A stretch of 64,000 nt of DNA from Chrysoperla carnea (taxonomy: Eukaryota; Arthropoda; Insecta; Neuroptera; Chrysopidae), in the NCBI RefSeq assembly GCF_905475395.1, contig NC_058341.1:59899501-59963500 (forward strand), read 5' to 3'. The notes beneath the pieces are model-generated. The model did not search any database. It had not been told where the DNA came from and saw nothing but the letters and a program-made list of their open reading frames with translations. Positions 62,436 through 64,000 of this stretch are shown piece by piece; the first letter of the stretch is position 1; each line of letters begins with the position of its first letter. The translations under genes and the position numbers were made by a program.

Positions 62436-62640
62436 CATAAGCAACTGAAGATGGTTGCAACCTCAATAAAATCACTCCTAGAATTGACAGAGATAAAAAA
62501 AATTTTAATTCAAAATTATCCCCTCGAAAAAACTCGAAATTGTCTCTCGGGAGTTTTTGTAGTCGCTGATCATGAATTTGAGATCAAAAAGCAACTGAAG
62601 GTGGTTACAACCCCCTTTAAAACCACCCATAGAAATGATA
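62436..62640 (+). repeat. Direct repeat, two diverged units
   Basis: 'aagcaactgaagatggttgc' at about 62440 and 'aagcaactgaaggtggttac' at about 62589 head two related units that continue with 'aacc' and 'aaa.tcac.c.tagaa'. The open frame through them shows no family resemblance. Confidence 0.5.
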
Positions 62641-62990
62641 ATGGTATTTTCCGGCTCATTTATTGTATTATTAAAGTGTTTTGGTTCGTTGATAACGTAG
62701 ATAACATAGATATCTGAAACTCAAAAACTAGAGCTGATCGAAAGATTCTAATTATATATTTGAACTTAGCATGCCATATGTAGCCAACAACAGCAAAAAT
62801 TTCCCGGCAAAAAATATAATGTAAACTAGTGTTATTGATCAAGTCATTTGCCTAGCTGTTTGATTGAATGGCTGTATATCCTCCAGTGCGCTAGTTGAAC
62901 GGCGCAGTTTAGTAAAAAGGCTAGGCGATTAATTGAACGGCTAGTTGGCTGTGACATATAAACTAAAAAAAAACACAATTTTACAATTAC

Positions 62991-63869
62991 CTCTTTGGAT
63001 GTCTTTGTACATAATTGGGTAAATGTAAACATTACAAAGAGATCAATAAATGCATGTAGAAAAATTAATATCGGTAATAAACTGCTACTATACTCCATAT
63101 AAATTAAACTGCTATTATATTTCTTAAAATATTGCACACTCGTGTGAACATCTGATAAAATTACAATCACATTCATCCAAGATCCAATATACAATACATT
63201 TTTAAATGTATGTTGAATTAGCAAATAATTAGTCCACAAATTAAAATGAATGGTCACAATCTTCTTTAATTTATAAACACAATCACCATCGTTAATTAAT
63301 AATTTATTTAAATTAATAAATTGTATTTGTACGATTGATATCAATAAATATGTAAATAAAATTAATAAAAATTCATAACTGGATGAAATGATATACAGAG
63401 CCATTAAAAATATTATTTTCCAGTGAAATAAACGAATTGTTACATAAATTGAGATAAAATATGATATAAATAAATATAATAAAAAAATTACTAATTGCAT
63501 GTATTGTTTAAATTTGATTGTATTTAAATCATTTATGAAAAATTGATCATATTTATTGAATTTATTTAATATTAATATTATTTTATTTCCAGAATTTTCA
63601 ATATGATATATAGTCACTAGGCCAAAATATAAAGCTATAATAAGTGAAATAATATCAACTATAATACCAACGATTGTTTGAAAATAAATTAATTTTAATA
63701 AATAAGTTGTATTTAGTGCAAGAAAAGCACCAATAATTAAAGAAAAATATAACATTAAACGATAAATTAAATAAGCATGTTTTGATTGTTTTTTTATCAT
63801 TAAAAATGGTGTCATTCCAAATATTTTCAGAGTGAAAAATATAGGTTGTAAAATTGTGAACACACTCAT
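62991..63869 (-). CDS. Gustatory receptor first exon, Gr-E
   Basis: 293 codons from ATG at 63869 to a gtaatt donor after LCTKTSKE, phase 0. Opening MSVFTILQPIFFTLKIFGMT. Closest to Gr-D over most of the exon, with a six-codon net gain near the end (the YNSSLIYMEYSSSLLPILIF stretch against YNFNMLAVAVTLHG in Gr-D). The open frame runs on past the donor into intron, which is not coding. With the shared exons it gives 368 aa. It is the most distal first exon in the window; more copies may lie beyond 64 kb. Confidence 0.9.
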
Positions 63870-64000
63870 TTTAATTTGCTTTTGATTACACAGTTTTTCG
63901 AAAACTATTTCGATAACTGTATAAACGTATTATATTAAAATATCTTCTTAATTGAAATGCATATATATCTCTCAATCTTTTGTCAAATATATTACAATAG
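63870..64000 (-). promoter_or_regulatory. Conserved block upstream of Gr-E
   Basis: The block 'ttttaatttgcttttgatta', 'cacagttttt' and 'aaaatatc.....taattgaaa' recurs upstream of Gr-D (58140-58215), and differs from the block before Gr-A to Gr-C. Likely 5' UTR and promoter side. Confidence 0.4.

Larger units (their letters stand above)
58915..62990. other. Spacer between Gr-E and Gr-D
   Basis: About 4 kb of the stretch between two Gr exons. It holds the GCCGAA-rich element, two short tandem duplications, an RTE-like tail and a MITE, listed separately. I looked for a second copy of the shared Gr C-terminal exons (LLHR...D, TYhhhhhQF) on the minus strand and found none, but this was by eye. 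Confidence 0.5.

Overview
The window is AT-rich, intron-containing insect nuclear DNA. The evidence is spliced eukaryotic genes with short GT-AG introns, gustatory receptors of the insect 7tm_7 family, an insect-type G-alpha-f subunit, and many insect-style transposon relics. I cannot name the species from sequence alone.

Plus-strand genes, left to right: (1) the 3' part of an unrecognised gene (exons within 580-2303); (2) a complete sulfide:quinone oxidoreductase gene, 5 exons (4804-17379, 441 aa) with an 8.8 kb first intron; (3) a 7-exon heterotrimeric G-protein alpha subunit of the Gs/G-alpha-f group (21735-25215, 389 aa); (4) a 4-exon CENPJ/CPAP/Sas-4 centriole-duplication gene (26904-32332, 1039 aa) with a C-terminal TCP10 G-box domain.

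The right half (33.6-64 kb) is a minus-strand gustatory receptor (Gr) region. One Gr (33634-36500) has its own downstream exons. Further right are five long Gr exons, here named Gr-A to Gr-E (46082-46951, 51036-51905, 54470-55339, 57279-58139, 62991-63869). Each ends at a phase-0 splice donor after a conserved TSKE/TSNE-like motif, and none has a recognisable C-terminal exon next to it. A single pair of matching C-terminal exons lies 3' of all five (42179-42343 and 40839-40901, the latter carrying the family-final SYLVTLQQF motif). The simplest reading is one complex locus in which alternative first exons splice to a shared 3' end, as in Drosophila Gr39a and Gr28b. Joined, each product would be about 362-368 aa, normal for a Gr.

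Spacers and introns are filled with transposon relics: a decayed LINE between two Gr exons, three ZMYM/hAT transposase fragments, tRNA-derived SINE pieces, RTE-like tails, a dispersed ~600 bp repeat in several copies, a 3-unit diverged tandem repeat, and over a dozen inverted-repeat (MITE/foldback) elements. One ~530 bp foldback lies just 3' of the last shared Gr exon. All calls are by eye. Exon boundaries rest on splice consensus, phase matching and family motifs, not on transcripts.
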